NCBI GenBank assembly: GCA_015063605.1
Contig: SVTV01000017.1
Coordinates: 1 to 62,659 of the forward strand
Length of the DNA stretch: 62,659 nt
Direction: 5' to 3'
Source of the DNA: Oscillospiraceae bacterium
Lineage (GTDB): Bacteria > Bacillota > Clostridia > Oscillospirales > SIG627
In this document: piece after piece, positions 52,836-61,810 of the stretch
Layout of the letters: each line of letters opens with the position of its first letter
Position numbering within the stretch: the stretch's first letter is position 1
Program-made: the position numbers and the translations under genes
Notes under the pieces: model-generated
What the model was told of the DNA's origin: nothing
Seen by the model: only the letters and a program-made list of their open reading frames with translations
Databases searched by the model: none

Positions 52836-54307
52836 TCAGTTGAACATGGAAACGAACGCTTCGTATGTTTCGTTAGCCGCTGTCTGAGCGCCTTCAACCT
52901 TAGCTGCTACCAAGGAAGCAAAGTTACCGTTAGCAACTACAGCGTCTCTGACTACTGAGCTGATACCGTTCCAGTTGTATGCATAACCGACATCATAATA
53001 CTTTGTGGAGAATATGATATCGAAGGACTTTTCTGTTTCGGTATCTCTCTTTACACGGCCGTTAAGGTATGTGTCGTAGTAAGCGGGAACCATGATCTCA
53101 CGTCCGAGGTATGCAAGATACTCTGTAACTGCGCCAACCTTTTCAACGTCGGGAACGTTGTTGGGGATGTAGCAAGCTGCACAAGCATTTGTAAATACCT
53201 GATGGTAGTAGTTTTCCTGGTCGGAATCAAGCTTCGGAATAGGAAGCACGCCGAAGTCATCTTCCATCTGGATATATGTTGAGAACTTATAGATGTTAGC
53301 GGGAATAAGACATATTCTGCCGTCAACGACCATGCCGTTAACAACGGGCCAACCGCCGCTGGTGCTTGCCCAGATAACGGATTCCTTGTCATTGTAGAGA
53401 CTAATGATCTTTTCCATAACTTCCTGAGCTCTTGTTTCGTTGAGGGTTATAACGGGCTTGCCTTCGGCGTCGAGTCTTGCCATAGCGGCATTACCGGAGT
53501 TGAGGAACAAGAAAGCGGATCCGGAGTCGGAGCCCATGCCCCAAAGGTCATCCTTATCAAGGTCACCGTCACCGTCAAGGTCTGAGGATGCGCCCTTAAC
53601 GTACTCGTGGAGAGCATCTATAGTCCATGTGTTGTTTTCAAGCTTTTCGTAGAGATTGGGAAGATCTTTTTCTTCTGCCAATGTCTTGTTGATGAAGATA
53701 CAAACAGATGTTTCTTCGTCGCTCATGGTGATATCGCCGGTCATGAAGTATACCTTGCCGCCGAATGCTAAGTCTCTCTGGATAGCCGGATCCCACCAAG
53801 GCTTTTCAAGGTCGATGTAATCTACTGTCTGGAAATCGAGGAAGGAACCCTTCTGAACAAGGCTTGCAACGTCGTTGATTCTGGGGAATGCTATGTCGCA
53901 AAGGAATGTTCCGGAAGAGATCGCGTTGTTAAGGTCTGTGTGTACGGTATTGGATGTGTTGTGAACTATGGTGATGCCGAATCTTTCCTGAGCCGCATTG
54001 ATCCTTTCCTGAGCCTTGTGTTGATAAGCTCACCCTCGGCTTCTTCAAGAACCAGGAAGTCTCTGCCCTTTGTTTCGCCGTAGTTCTCGCCGAGAGCAAG
54101 AATAACGAATTCCTGATCTTCGAATTTCAATTCTTCGGGAATGTCGGGAACTATCTTTACTTCTTCTGTAGGTTCTGTGCTTGCTGTGCCTGTAGCAGGT
54201 GTTGTTCCCGGAGTCGTACCCTGAGTAGCGGGAGTATTATCACCGCAGGATACGAGAACGAAAGCCAACATCAAAAGCGCAAGCATTGCTGATATAGCTC
54301 TTTTCAT
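52836..54307 (-). pseudogene. Extracellular solute-binding lipoprotein, frameshifted
   Basis: Tandem paralogue of the gene at 54558. The first frame (54307-53966) gives signal peptide MKRAISAMLALLMLAFVLVS, lipobox VLVSC, a Thr/Pro-rich linker and the conserved EVKIVPDIPEELKFEDQEFV. Homology leaves this frame at GELIN near 54015-54025 and continues in the next frame (ERINAAQERFGITIVHN... through FMTGDITMSDEETSVCIF to the end YEAFVSMFN) without stops. Comparison with the paralogue shows one base missing where it reads AACGATAAGGCT. So a single recent frameshift, or a sequencing error, splits an otherwise intact gene with a good promoter and terminator. Sugar-type (family 1) binding is likely. 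Confidence 0.82.
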
Positions 54308-54364
54308 TTTTTTATTTCTCCTTTTAAAATGAATTTAGATATAATAAAATATCAGAACAGAGTT

Positions 54365-54393
54365 ATTATATCATATATGCTTTTTTATGTCAA
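54365..54393 (-). promoter_or_regulatory. Promoter of the broken binding-protein gene
   Basis: On the minus strand TTGACA (54388-54393), 17-bp spacer, TATAAT (54365-54370), with TGA before the -10. AAAGGAG lies before the start codon. Confidence 0.82.
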
Positions 54394-54465
54394 TATTTAT
54401 TTCATTACTGTTAATAATTTAGAAACAAAATGTTCGGTAAAATTCCATTAATTGCTTTGTGAAAA

Positions 54466-54519
54466 CAAAAAACGTACACGAATCATCCTATAGATAGTAT
54501 CGAAGGTGAATCGTGTACG
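54466..54519 (-). terminator. Terminator of the intact binding-protein gene
   Basis: CGTACACGA (54473-54481) and TCGTGTACG (54511-54519) pair perfectly, with further pairing inside (TCATCC/GGTGA). On the minus strand TTTTTTGTTTTC follows. Confidence 0.82.
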
Positions 54520-54557
54520 GGGATTATTATAATATAAAATACTGACGGGATCAATTA

Positions 54558-56033
54558 TCAGTCGAATGCTGCAAGAAAGCCTTCGTATGTGTCGTTTGCC
54601 TGCTGCTGTGCTGTGCCGATCTTTGCTTCTATCAAAGATGTGATGTTTCCGTTCTGAAGTATTGCATCCTTGATTATTCCGCTGATACCGCCCCAGTTAT
54701 ATGCTTCGCCAAGGTCGAAACGCTTTGTGGAGAATATGATATCAAAGGACTTTTCTGTTTCTACATCTCTCTTTACACGTCCGTCAAGATATGTGTCATA
54801 GTAAGCGGGAACCATGATCTCACGTCCGAGATATGCAAGGTATTCTGTAACCGCACCAACCTTTTCAACGTTTTCAACGTTGTTGGGGATTACAAGTGCT
54901 GCGCAGGAACTTGTGAATACCTGATGGTAGTAGCTTTCCTGCTCGGAATCAAGCTTCGGTATGGGAAGCACGCCGAAATCATCTTCCATTTTAAGATATG
55001 TGGAGAATTTGTAGATGTTAGCGGGAATGAGGCAGATCTTTCCGTCAACGACCATTCCGTTTACATCAGACCATCCATTGGGGGTGTTGCTTGCCCAGAT
55101 AACCGATTCCTTATCGTTATAAAGCTCGATAATCTTTTCGATAGCCGTTACGGCTCTTGTGGAATTGATGGTTATAACGGGCTTTCCTTCAGCATCAAGC
55201 TCAGCCATCGAGGCACCGCAGGAGTTAAGGAAAAGGAATGCGCTTCCAGAATCGGAGCCCATGCCCCAAAGATCTTTTGTGTCAAGTGTTCCGTCACCGT
55301 TAAGGTCATCGGAAGCACCCTTTACATACTGATGCAATGTATCGATAGTCCATGTATTGTTTTCAAGATTATCATAAAGATTGGGAAGGTCTTTTTCTTC
55401 TGCCAAAGTCTTGTTTATGAAGATACATACTGTAGTTTCTTCGTCATGGATCGAAATATCACCGGTCATGAAGTAGACCTTACCGCCGAAAGCAAGATCG
55501 CGTATGATGGCTTTGTCCCACCAGGGCTTTTCAAGATCGATATGATCTATCGTCTGGAAATCAAGGAACTGTCCTTTTTGAGCCAAAGGAGCAGCACTTG
55601 TTATTTGGGTAAAGGCAATATCGCAAACAAATGTTCCGGAAGCTATTGCCGTGTTGAGGGTGTTCTGCGGAGCCGTAGAGTGGTTGTGAACTATGGTGAT
55701 ACCGAATCTGTCTTCTATGGCATTGATCCTTTCCAAAGCCTTATCGTTGATCAGCTCACCTTGTGCTTCTTCGGAAACGAAGAAGTCACGTCCCATGTTT
55801 TCAAGGAAGTTCGAACCGGGGGAGATTATAACGAACTCTTCGCCGTCAAAACGAAGCTCCTCGGATATATCGGGTACCACTTTTACTTCCTCCGTGGTGA
55901 GAGACCCTGTCTGCTCGGCCGTTGCATCCGAAGTGCCCGTGGGTGCCGTCGATTTTGGCGTTTCGGAATCGCAGGAAACAATAGCAACGCAAAGCATGAG
56001 CAAAGCGAGTATTATTGATGTTACTCTTGTCAT
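54558..56033 (-). CDS. Extracellular solute-binding lipoprotein, family 1
   Basis: Surface binding protein for an ABC importer, probably of sugars. 491 residues. Signal peptide MTRVTSIILALLMLCVAIVS with lipobox IVSC, Thr/Ser-rich linker, then RFGITIVHNHSTAPQNTLN, FLDFQTIDHIDLEKPWWDKA, KVYFMTGDISIHDEETTVCI FINKTLAEEKDLPNLY, and DDLNGDGTLDTKDLWGMGSD, which looks like a Ca2+-binding loop. No permease or ATPase gene is adjacent, so it must rely on components elsewhere. It and the broken copy at 52836 arose by tandem duplication. Confidence 0.85.
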   Translation of the reverse strand: MTRVTSIILALLMLCVAIVSCDSETPKSTAPTGTSDATAEQTGSLTTEEVKVVPDISEELRFDGEEFVIISPGSNFLENMGRDFFVSEEAQGELINDKALERINAIEDRFGITIVHNHSTAPQNTLNTAIASGTFVCDIAFTQITSAAPLAQKGQFLDFQTIDHIDLEKPWWDKAIIRDLAFGGKVYFMTGDISIHDEETTVCIFINKTLAEEKDLPNLYDNLENNTWTIDTLHQYVKGASDDLNGDGTLDTKDLWGMGSDSGSAFLFLNSCGASMAELDAEGKPVITINSTRAVTAIEKIIELYNDKESVIWASNTPNGWSDVNGMVVDGKICLIPANIYKFSTYLKMEDDFGVLPIPKLDSEQESYYHQVFTSSCAALVIPNNVENVEKVGAVTEYLAYLGREIMVPAYYDTYLDGRVKRDVETEKSFDIIFSTKRFDLGEAYNWGGISGIIKDAILQNGNITSLIEAKIGTAQQQANDTYEGFLAAFD

Positions 56034-56096
56034 CTTTTTAACCGTTCCTTTCTTATATAAAATAATAGATTGCTTCGCTTGATTTCAAGCAGATTA

Positions 56097-56125
56097 ATTA
56101 TATCAAATAAGTCCGATTTAGTCAA
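56097..56125 (-). promoter_or_regulatory. Promoter of the intact binding-protein gene
   Basis: On the minus strand TTGACT (56120-56125), 17-bp spacer containing CGGACTT, TATAAT (56097-56102) with extended TG. The same CGGACTT occurs in the isomerase promoter. Confidence 0.78.
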
Positions 56126-56234
56126 TGATACGAAGTGGCAAGCAGCGTGATTTTTGGGTTTTGATGTCTGACACCGTTTCGGACATGGACATGAAGGACA
56201 TTTGCCGGTATATTTTATTTACAAAATTATTTAC

Positions 56235-56266
56235 AAAAAAAACCTTGGAATTTGAATCCAAGGTTT
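56235..56266 (-). terminator. Terminator of the isomerase-like gene
   Basis: AACCTTGGA (56241-56249) and TCCAAGGTT (56257-56265) form a perfect 9-pair stem; on the minus strand eight T follow. Confidence 0.88.
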
Positions 56267-56319
56267 AATGCTTACATAGTGATATGTCCGATTTCGTGAA
56301 CGCAAAGTCCGAAAATGTT

Positions 56320-57174
56320 TTACGCGTTTATGATGGAAAGGAGGTAATCGACCGCCGTTTTGATGTCCTTTTCGGGATTAGCTCCGACTTCTCTTTCTAT
56401 AGTCAGGAAGCCCTTGTAACCGATATCCTCGAGAGCCGCAAGGTATGATTTGAAATCAACTCCGCCCGTGCCGAGGGGAACCTCTTCGAAAAATTTAACG
56501 CCGTCATATTCTTCGGGAACGGGATGTACCGCACGGTATATGTATTCGGGGTTGCAATCCTTGAGATGCACGCCGTCCTTTGCATGAGTGTGAACTATAT
56601 AGTCACGGAGATTGTAAACCGCCTGAACGGGATCGTCTTCCGTTACCATTACAAGGTTAGCGGGGTCAAGATTAACGCCGACACCCGTGGAATTGAGAGA
56701 ATCCAGGAATGTCTTGAGGGTAGCGGATGTTTCGGGACCTGTCTCAATAGCAAAGTGTGCATCGATGGAATCTGCAAATGTAGCAAGCTCGAAGCAAGCC
56801 TCCTGCATTACCTTGTATCTTTCGTGAGAGGGATCGTTGGGAACAACACCGATATGTGTTGTGACAACGTTTGTTTCGAGCTCCTTTGCAAGCTCAAGAA
56901 TTCTCTTTGACTTTTCAATAAGCTCGGGATTCAATTCCTTGTGTCCGAAGCCCTTGCCAAGGTCGCCGCAAAGTGCGGAGAAAATAAGACCGTTGGATTT
57001 TACCATATCGAGAAGCTCTTTTTTGGAGGAAGCCGTCATATTTTCGGGAGCGTATTCTCCCGTGGTAGCGTAAAGCTGAAGACCCTGAGCACCCATAGCC
57101 GCCGCCTTTTTTATTGCTTCTTCTGTTGATGTTCTGAAAGAGTTTACCATAACTCCTATCGGAAATTTATACAT
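56320..57174 (-). CDS. Sugar-phosphate isomerase/epimerase-like TIM barrel
   Basis: AP-endonuclease-family-2 (xylose-isomerase-like) TIM barrel, 284 residues, acting on an unknown sugar or polyol. Metal ligands appear in [35 protein letters not shown] and LTIEREVG (Glu, Asp, His, Glu set). The ATG at 57174 ([10 protein letters not shown]) is preferred to upstream ATGs that abut AAAGGA. It has its own promoter and terminator, with a promoter spacer element like that of the adjacent solute-binding gene, so the two may serve one sugar pathway. Confidence 0.85.
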   Translation of the reverse strand: MYKFPIGVMVNSFRTSTEEAIKKAAAMGAQGLQLYATTGEYAPENMTASSKKELLDMVKSNGLIFSALCGDLGKGFGHKELNPELIEKSKRILELAKELETNVVTTHIGVVPNDPSHERYKVMQEACFELATFADSIDAHFAIETGPETSATLKTFLDSLNSTGVGVNLDPANLVMVTEDDPVQAVYNLRDYIVHTHAKDGVHLKDCNPEYIYRAVHPVPEEYDGVKFFEEVPLGTGGVDFKSYLAALEDIGYKGFLTIEREVGANPEKDIKTAVDYLLSIINA

Positions 57175-57225
57175 GATTATAACCATTCCTTTATCAAATG
57201 TTTTTCGCATTAAAAGCTTTAGTAA

Positions 57226-57254
57226 ATTATATCAAAAGTCCGCTTCGATGTCAA
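57226..57254 (-). promoter_or_regulatory. Promoter of the isomerase-like gene
   Basis: On the minus strand TTGACA (57249-57254), 17-bp spacer with CGGACTT, TATAAT (57226-57231), extended TG. Confidence 0.82.
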
Positions 57255-57308
57255 TAAAAATAACCAATAATTTTTTGTAACTTCCATATTTTTCTGTGAT
57301 TTTGTATC

Positions 57309-57337
57309 TTGATTCTTTTTTGAAAAAATGTTATCAT
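57309..57337 (+). promoter_or_regulatory. Promoter of the SLC13-type permease
   Basis: TTGATT (57309-57314), 17-bp spacer, TATCAT (57332-57337), about 55 bp before the start. Confidence 0.6.
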
Positions 57338-57391
57338 ATCGCTGTTTGCGTTTTGATGAGAACGCATAAAAAGCAATCACGGGAGAAATTC

Positions 57392-58558
57392 ATGCACGGC
57401 TCCGTAAAAAGACATCCTACTAACGATTTAAATACAAGACTCCATTACATTTCGGAATTATTTTCCGCATTCGTGAAAAAGAATGCAGTGTTGTGTGTCG
57501 CCGCATCCTTGGCACTTATAACATCTTTTATTGTTCCGGTAGATGAAAAATACATTTCGTATTTTGATTTTAAAACTCTTTCCTGTCTCTTCTGCACTCT
57601 TGCCGTAATAGGTGGACTGAAGAATCTGGGAGTGTTCGAAAAAACGGCTCATGCTATCATAAAGAAGGCGGGAACGCTCAGAACCGCTGTAACTCTGCTT
57701 GTTTTTATAACATATTTCGGTTCGATGCTTATAGCCAATGATATGGCGCTTATAACATTCCTTCCTTTGGGTTATTACGTATTGACATCAACGGGAAGAG
57801 AAGAATATATGGCATTTACCTTTATAATGCAGAATATAGCGGCAAATCTCGGAGGTATGCTCACTCCCTTCGGAAATCCTCAGAATCTATTTTTGTATAC
57901 ACGCTTCAATATCCCGGATATGGAATTTATGCAGATAATGCTGATCCCCTTTATTTCGGCGGCTGTTCTTATTGTTCTTTGCTGCTTTGTCGTAAAGAAT
58001 GAGAAGGTTGAGTTAAAGGGAGACGAGGTATCAATGCCCGATGTGAAAAAGACGGTGTTATACCTGATCCTTTTCGCATTTTCCATAGCTATAGTATTCA
58101 GGGTGATACCTTATGTTCTCGGACTTATTATCATTCCTCTCGCAGTACTGCTCCTTGATAAAAAAGTGCTCACCGAGGTGGATTATCCTCTGCTTCTTAC
58201 ATTTGTATGCTTCTTTATATTCGCAGGCAATATGTCCCGTATAGATGTGATAAACAATGTTCTTTCCTTGCTTATGGAAAAAAGCACGCTTCTTGTCAGC
58301 GTTGTATCATGCCAGTTTATAAGCAATGTACCCAGCGCTGTGCTCCTTTCGAATTTCACGGAGAATTATCGTGAACTTCTCATGGGGGTGAATATCGGAG
58401 GTGCGGGAACATTGATCGCTTCTCTTGCAAGTCTTATTACCTTCAAGGAATATGTTTCACACGATCCTGCGGGAACGAAGCGGTATATCGGTCTTTTCTC
58501 CCTGATGAATTTCGCATTTCTTATAATCCTTACGTTAATATCGTATTTCACCTTGTAA
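57392..58558 (+). CDS. SLC13/ArsB-type anion permease
   Basis: Membrane transporter of the ion-transporter superfamily (ArsB/NhaD, DASS), 388 residues with about 10-11 helices. Features: LIANDMALITFLPLGYYVL (the helix-hairpin region), NLGGMLTPFGNPQNLFLYTR (T-x-x-G-N-P-Q-N motif typical of the family), and the symmetric C-terminal QFISNVPSAVLLSNF and GGAGTLIASLASL. ATG 57392 follows GGGAGAAA. Substrate (arsenite, dicarboxylate, sodium) cannot be assigned. Single gene between its promoter and terminator. Confidence 0.85.
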   Translation: MHGSVKRHPTNDLNTRLHYISELFSAFVKKNAVLCVAASLALITSFIVPVDEKYISYFDFKTLSCLFCTLAVIGGLKNLGVFEKTAHAIIKKAGTLRTAVTLLVFITYFGSMLIANDMALITFLPLGYYVLTSTGREEYMAFTFIMQNIAANLGGMLTPFGNPQNLFLYTRFNIPDMEFMQIMLIPFISAAVLIVLCCFVVKNEKVELKGDEVSMPDVKKTVLYLILFAFSIAIVFRVIPYVLGLIIIPLAVLLLDKKVLTEVDYPLLLTFVCFFIFAGNMSRIDVINNVLSLLMEKSTLLVSVVSCQFISNVPSAVLLSNFTENYRELLMGVNIGGAGTLIASLASLITFKEYVSHDPAGTKRYIGLFSLMNFAFLIILTLISYFTL

Positions 58559-58564
58559 CAATTC

Positions 58565-58620
58565 AGCCTGCTTCAAGTATATCGGTCTTTCCGGAAAACT
58601 TGCGGCAGGCTTGGTTTTTT
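58565..58620 (+). terminator. Terminator of the SLC13-type permease
   Basis: AGCCTGC (58565-58571) pairs with GCAGGCT (58605-58611), extended inside by CAAGT/ACTTG, followed by GGTTTTTT. Confidence 0.8.
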
Positions 58621-58632
58621 CATTTTTGCTTC

Positions 58633-58661
58633 TTGACATATTCTGTGTGCGGTGGTATAAT
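58633..58661 (+). promoter_or_regulatory. Promoter of mgtE
   Basis: TTGACA (58633-58638), 17-bp spacer, TATAAT (58656-58661). The transcript has a leader of about 200 nt before the mgtE start. Confidence 0.85.
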
Positions 58662-58769
58662 TATACTGCATTTGCAAAAAATAAAATAGTGAGGACAAAT
58701 ATCAACTTCTATGGATACCGACAGTTGTAAACGCATTTCTATCTTATCTTATGAAAATTTAATATTGCG

Positions 58770-58796
58770 GATACGCATCTGAAGGGTATCTTTTTT
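58770..58796 (+). promoter_or_regulatory. Upstream hairpin with T-run in the mgtE leader
   Basis: GATAC (58770-58774) and GTATC (58786-58790) form a short stem followed by six T. It may be a minor terminator or one arm of an alternative fold with the attenuator downstream. Confidence 0.4.
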
Positions 58797-58835
58797 CTTC
58801 GGCTTTCTGTCGGGGAATGTTTTCGTTTTTTCACT

Positions 58836-58868
58836 TCCTTTCCGATGAGTATCGGAAAGGATTTTTTT
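58836..58868 (+). promoter_or_regulatory. Attenuator terminator masking the mgtE ribosome site
   Basis: TCCTTTCCGAT (58836-58846), loop GAGT, ATCGGAAAGGA (58851-58861), then seven T and at once the ATG of mgtE. The 11-pair stem is a near-perfect intrinsic terminator, and its 3' arm contains GGAAAGGA, the mgtE ribosome-binding site. The same hairpin can thus stop transcription and block translation. This layout implies a signal-responsive leader upstream. Confidence 0.82.
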
Positions 58869-60266
58869 ATGGAAAACAAAAGCTTGTTTGTCAACGAAAA
58901 AGATTATCGTGAAGAGATTCTCGTTTTATTTCAAAGCGATATATCCGATGAATTGAAAAGGGAAAAGCTCGACGATTACCACGATAACGATATTGCCGTG
59001 GTTTTTGAAGAGCTGGATACAGAGGACAGAGAACGCTTTGCCGATCTTCTCGGAAGCGAAAAGATGTCCGTCATACTTACTTACCTTGATGATGCGGGAG
59101 AATATATATCGGAGCTCGATGCAAATGAAGCCGCGGATATCATCGAGCAGATGGATGCCGATGAAGCACTCGATGTCCTCGACTCATTGGAGGAAGATAC
59201 GAGAAGCAGCGTCCTTGAGCTTATTGAGGATGAGGTAAGGGAAGAGATAGAGCTTCTCGAAAGCTACTCCGAAGATGAATTCGGCAGCAAGATGAGCATG
59301 AATTTCATTTCCGTAAAGCGGGGAGCCACTATCAAGGCAGCTATGAGATCTCTCATTTCTCAGGCGGCGGAAAAGGATAATATATCCACCATTTTCGTAA
59401 CGGATGAAAATGATGTGTTTTACGGAGCATTCAGCCTTAAGGACCTTATAGTTGCAAGAAGCACCGACGATCCCGATGACATAATCTATACTGCCTTTCC
59501 CTATGTTTGCGATAAGGACCTTATTTCCGAAAACATAGAAAAGGTACGCGGATATTCCGAGGAGCTTATACCGGTGGTATCATCCGAGGATAAAAGGCTT
59601 CTCGGTGTTATCACCTCAAACGATATGATAGATATCGTCGATGAAGAATTGGGCGACGATTACGCAAAGCTTGCAGCTCTCACCGAGGAGGAAGAGGAAA
59701 GCGACTCTCTTTTAAGGAGTATGGCGAAAAGAGTTCCGTGGCTTACCGCACTTCTTTTTATGGGACTTCTCGTGTCAATGGTAGTGGGCATGTTTGAAGG
59801 CTTGGTAGAGGAATTGCCCTTGATAGTGTCATTCCAGTCTCTTATATTGGGTATGGCGGGAAATGTGGGAACCCAATCTCTTGCGGTTACAGTAAGATCT
59901 CTCGGCGTTTCCGAAAGCTTCGGCTTTAAAAAACAGCTTCTGCTCATATTCAAGGAAACACGTGTGGCACTTTTGAACGGTGTTGCTTTGGGGCTTTTGT
60001 CCTTTGCTCTTGTAGGGGCGTATCTTGCATTGTTTACCGAGTGTACTGTTGGCTTTGCCATGGCGGTCTCGGGCTGTGTGGGAGGAGCAATGTGTTTTGC
60101 CATGATGATATCGGGCTTCACGGGTGCGGCTATTCCCATGTGTCTTTACAGATTGGGTGCCGATCCTGCGGTAGCATCCGGGCCCCTTATTACCACCGTC
60201 AATGACCTTGTGGCAGTAATAAGCTATTACGGTCTTGCATGGCTCCTTTTGCTGCAATTGGTTTAA
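58869..60266 (+). CDS. mgtE: Magnesium transporter MgtE
   Basis: Mg2+ channel/transporter. 465 residues: N-terminal helical superhelix of repeats (DDYHDNDIAVVFEELDTED, LDANEAADIIEQMDADEALD), two CBS domains (about 140-265, GAFSLKDLIVARSTDD, GVITSNDMIDIVDEE), a plug helix, and five membrane helices with the pore motifs ILGMAGNVGTQSLAV and ADPAVASGPLITTVNDLV containing the Asp of the Mg2+ site. The acidic interface closes the channel at high Mg2+. ATG 58869 is 7 nt from GGAAAGGA; the in-frame ATG at 58845 is inside the attenuator loop. Confidence 0.94.
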   Translation: MENKSLFVNEKDYREEILVLFQSDISDELKREKLDDYHDNDIAVVFEELDTEDRERFADLLGSEKMSVILTYLDDAGEYISELDANEAADIIEQMDADEALDVLDSLEEDTRSSVLELIEDEVREEIELLESYSEDEFGSKMSMNFISVKRGATIKAAMRSLISQAAEKDNISTIFVTDENDVFYGAFSLKDLIVARSTDDPDDIIYTAFPYVCDKDLISENIEKVRGYSEELIPVVSSEDKRLLGVITSNDMIDIVDEELGDDYAKLAALTEEEEESDSLLRSMAKRVPWLTALLFMGLLVSMVVGMFEGLVEELPLIVSFQSLILGMAGNVGTQSLAVTVRSLGVSESFGFKKQLLLIFKETRVALLNGVALGLLSFALVGAYLALFTECTVGFAMAVSGCVGGAMCFAMMISGFTGAAIPMCLYRLGADPAVASGPLITTVNDLVAVISYYGLAWLLLLQLV

Positions 60267-60306
60267 ATGTATCATTTAAATGTATCATAAATAAATATCG
60301 ATCATG

Positions 60307-60348
60307 AAAGACCTGCTTATAAGCTTATCGGCTTTTGCGGGTCTTTTC
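60307..60348 (+). terminator. Terminator of mgtE
   Basis: AAAGACC-T-GC (60307-60316) pairs with GC-GGGTCTTT (60337-60346), followed by TCTCTTTG. Moderate T content. Confidence 0.65.
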
Positions 60349-60452
60349 TCTTTGTGCATTATTTTGCAAGCTCGTGCATATATTCTTAATACAGCCGGTC
60401 ATACGGTTGATTTCGGAATAATTAAGAAGCATATAACAGCAGAGGAGAATAT

Positions 60453-61358
60453 ATGAACGGACAGTTTTTGCCGGAGGGCTTGCTTATCGGCACCCCGGAT
60501 AATAAAAAAATATTATCATCTTTACCGCTTATAGAAAAGGCAATGGAGCAAAAGACCATTCTCGAAGCGAAAGCATATCTGTGCGACGATTCCTACAGGC
60601 TTATTTTTGAAGCAGGTGCGGTGTGCGGTATTATGGAGCCCGAGGAAACGGCGGTCGTTCCCGAGGACCAGACGGTCAGAGATATTGCCATAATATCAAG
60701 AGTGGGAAAGCCCGTTTCCTTTATCGTGGAAAGAATTGATTACAGCACGGAAAAGCCGACTGCTTATTTTTCGAGAAAAAAGGCGCAGGAGCTTTGCCTT
60801 GAAAAATATCTTGATAAATTGGAAGAGGGAGATGTTATCGACGCAAGAGTGACTCATTTTGAGCCCTTCGGATGCTTTTGCGATATAGGATGCGGTATAG
60901 TATCTCTTTTGTCCATCGACCGCATATCCGTTTCCCGCATATCCCATCCGAAAGACAGGTTCAGATTAGGCGAATATATTCATGCGGCGGTAAAGGGAAG
61001 AGACGAGATAATTCTCGGAACAAAGGGTAGGATATCTCTGACGCACAGAGAATTACTCGGCACGTGGAGCGAAAATGCCGCCAATTTCAATGTAGGCGAG
61101 ACTGTCACGGGGATAGTACGAAGTATAGAAAATTACGGTATATTTATTGAGCTTGCACCAAATCTTGCAGGACTTGCGGAATATAAGGAGGATGTAGAGA
61201 TAGGGCAGAGTGCCGCAGTATATATAAAGAGCATCATTCCCGCAAAGAAAAAGATAAAGCTCGTTTTGATAGATACATATTTTGAAGAGAATGCAAATAT
61301 CAAAAAAGAATATTACATAACCTCCGGAAATGTCAAGGATTTCGATTATTACGTGTAA
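60453..61358 (+). CDS. S1-domain RNA-binding protein
   Basis: 301 residues resembling a short ribosomal-protein-S1-like protein of Clostridia. Two S1 OB folds are clear: EEGDVIDARVTHFEPFGCFC DIGCGIVSLLSIDRIS, and VGETVTGIVRSIENYGIFIE LAPNLAGLAEY. A further degenerate one may lie in the N-terminal third (VPEDQTVRDIAIISRVGKPV SFIVERID). Role could be in translation or mRNA stability; exact function not known. It precedes the cotJ genes but probably is a separate unit. Confidence 0.82.
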   Translation: MNGQFLPEGLLIGTPDNKKILSSLPLIEKAMEQKTILEAKAYLCDDSYRLIFEAGAVCGIMEPEETAVVPEDQTVRDIAIISRVGKPVSFIVERIDYSTEKPTAYFSRKKAQELCLEKYLDKLEEGDVIDARVTHFEPFGCFCDIGCGIVSLLSIDRISVSRISHPKDRFRLGEYIHAAVKGRDEIILGTKGRISLTHRELLGTWSENAANFNVGETVTGIVRSIENYGIFIELAPNLAGLAEYKEDVEIGQSAAVYIKSIIPAKKKIKLVLIDTYFEENANIKKEYYITSGNVKDFDYYV

Positions 61359-61468
61359 AACCCGCCTTTTGCAAAACACCTGCGCATAAGCAAAAAAAGA
61401 AATGCTCCATATAATATAGTGTCATGACGTAGTTCGGAATGACGATTATATTATAAGGAGCAATTGTT

Positions 61469-61810
61469 TTGAATAGACAAAATTCTATGAGAAAAGCGTT
61501 GTGCTGCGATGTGCCTTCACGCACTTTAAATAAATGCGGCTGTGAAAAAACAGACAACGGCTGTCAAAAGAACGAGACATGGAACCGTTTCGGAAGAGCA
61601 GAGCAATATGAAGCATCATGCGCTTGCGGATGTGCAAATACCTCGAGAGACGGTACATTTGACAAGGAATTTGCATTGGGTATTGCATATGTTCCCGTTC
61701 AATGTTGGAAGGGTATCACCTGCAACGAAACATCCTTGAAAAACGGAACCGTATTCGAGGAGCTTACAAAACCCTTTACGGGATGCGAAAGGAGAAGAAT
61801 GCATGGGTGA
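61469..61810 (+). CDS. cotJA: Spore coat protein CotJA
   Basis: 113 residues, Cys-rich N-terminal half (ALCCDVPS, CGCEKTDNGC, CACGCAN), then the CotJA core LGIAYVPVQCWKGITCNETS LKNGTVFEELTKPFTG (consensus MAYVPWQ...GT.F.EL..PF). Start is TTG 61469, 8 nt after AAGGAG. It overlaps cotJB by 8 bp. A CATATAATA upstream (61408) resembles a sigma-K -10 but its -35 is poor. Family members are made in the mother cell late in sporulation. Confidence 0.82.
   Translation: MNRQNSMRKALCCDVPSRTLNKCGCEKTDNGCQKNETWNRFGRAEQYEASCACGCANTSRDGTFDKEFALGIAYVPVQCWKGITCNETSLKNGTVFEELTKPFTGCERRRMHG

Noticed and set aside
53966..54060. Programmed ribosomal frameshift in the binding-protein gene
   Set aside because: No slippery heptamer or following pseudoknot is evident, and the paralogue is uninterrupted; a simple one-base loss is the better reading.
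54924..56018. 364-codon plus-strand open frame over the solute-binding gene
   Set aside because: Mirror of a well-supported lipoprotein gene; Cys-rich, random-looking product and no promoter.
58662..58835. Canonical M-box Mg2+ riboswitch before mgtE
   Set aside because: The conserved core segments of the M-box are not found; only vague resemblance (GTGAGG, TATGGATAC). Kept as an unclassified leader instead.
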